Assembly (NCBI GenBank): GCA_023415725.1
Contig: JAEZJR010000268.1
Coordinates: 1 to 6,102, forward strand
DNA from: Acidobacteriota bacterium
Lineage (GTDB): Bacteria > Acidobacteriota > Blastocatellia > Pyrinomonadales > Pyrinomonadaceae
Length of the DNA stretch: 6,102 nucleotides
Direction of reading: 5' to 3'
This document shows, piece after piece, positions 5,922 through 6,102 of this stretch (within the stretch, counting starts at the first letter, position 1; the number at the start of each line of letters is the position of its first letter). The position numbers were made by a program, and so were the translations under genes. Under the pieces are notes generated by a model. That model ran no database searches and was not told the origin of the DNA. It was given only the letters and a program-made list of their open reading frames with translations.

Positions 5922-6102
5922 CTATTCCTTTATCGATTCCTGATTTGCCAGTTTCTCGCCGTCCTTCATCAATCGCTCTTCACGGCCTTCGGGTTTGAGT
6001 TCGCTGCCGGGCTGCGGGACCTGGGCGGCTTTTGCTTTGCCCTTGGTGTAGTCGCGCTTGCGGGGCTCGACGAGGGAGATGTCCACGGGTTCGTATGAGA
6101 AC
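5922..6102 (-). CDS. sdhA: Succinate dehydrogenase flavoprotein subunit, C-terminal fragment (cut by window edge)
   Basis: On the minus strand, the frame running in from 6101 to a TAG at 5922-5924 encodes 59 residues. It begins FSYEPVDISLVEPRKRDYTK. The EPVDISLVEPRKRDY stretch is typical of the end of Bacillus-type SdhA flavoproteins, and the position directly upstream of sdhB fits the usual sdhC-sdhA-sdhB order. The last 40 or so residues are a charged, Lys/Glu/Pro-rich tail that looks disordered and longer than I expect for this family. The FAD-binding and active-site regions lie outside the window. The identification rests on this short match plus the gene order. Confidence 0.8.
   Translation of the reverse strand, partial: FSYEPVDISLVEPRKRDYTKGKAKAAQVPQPGSELKPEGREERLMKDGEKLANQESIKE

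Overview
The window looks like a chromosomal segment of moderately high-GC DNA from a Gram-negative-type bacterium, most likely an Acidobacteriota member near the Blastocatellia/Pyrinomonadaceae. This placement is an inference. It rests on a Bacillus-type SdhB next to the SdhA C-terminus, and on a secreted S8 peptidase ending in VLIGDG repeats, a tail I associate from memory with that group. No mobile element, CRISPR array, tRNA or rRNA is visible.

Layout. Positions 1-199 are a regulatory leader. It holds an array of TGACC/GGTCA half-sites (11-58), a good sigma-54-like -24/-12 element (112-126) and a Shine-Dalgarno site. Positions 200-2821 (+) encode an 873-residue exported subtilisin-like peptidase. 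Its order is: signal peptide, a domain that reads as a ClpB/ClpC-type AAA+ core with its ATP-handling residues replaced, an I9-like propeptide, a complete S8 catalytic domain, a short beta-rich linker, and 15 perfect VLIGD units running to the last codon. A rho-independent terminator follows (2900-2930). Positions 3011-4975 (+) encode a membrane-anchored PAS-GGDEF-EAL cyclic-di-GMP protein with both catalytic sites and the inhibitory site intact. A 17-bp perfect hairpin (4997-5036) separates it from the convergent minus-strand sdhAB genes: sdhB complete (5083-5883) and the last 59 codons of sdhA (5922-6102).

How the parts relate. The sdhA and sdhB genes form one operon read leftward and encode the soluble catalytic half of succinate:quinone oxidoreductase. 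The peptidase and the c-di-GMP gene share a strand, but the terminator between them argues for independent transcription, and I see no direct functional link. The most unusual object is the peptidase. It places what looks like a catalytically dead AAA+ fold outside the cytoplasm, inside the pro-region of a subtilase, and ends in a hexapeptide array matching the left-handed beta-helix pattern. The array's synonymous third positions have diverged while the peptide has stayed identical.
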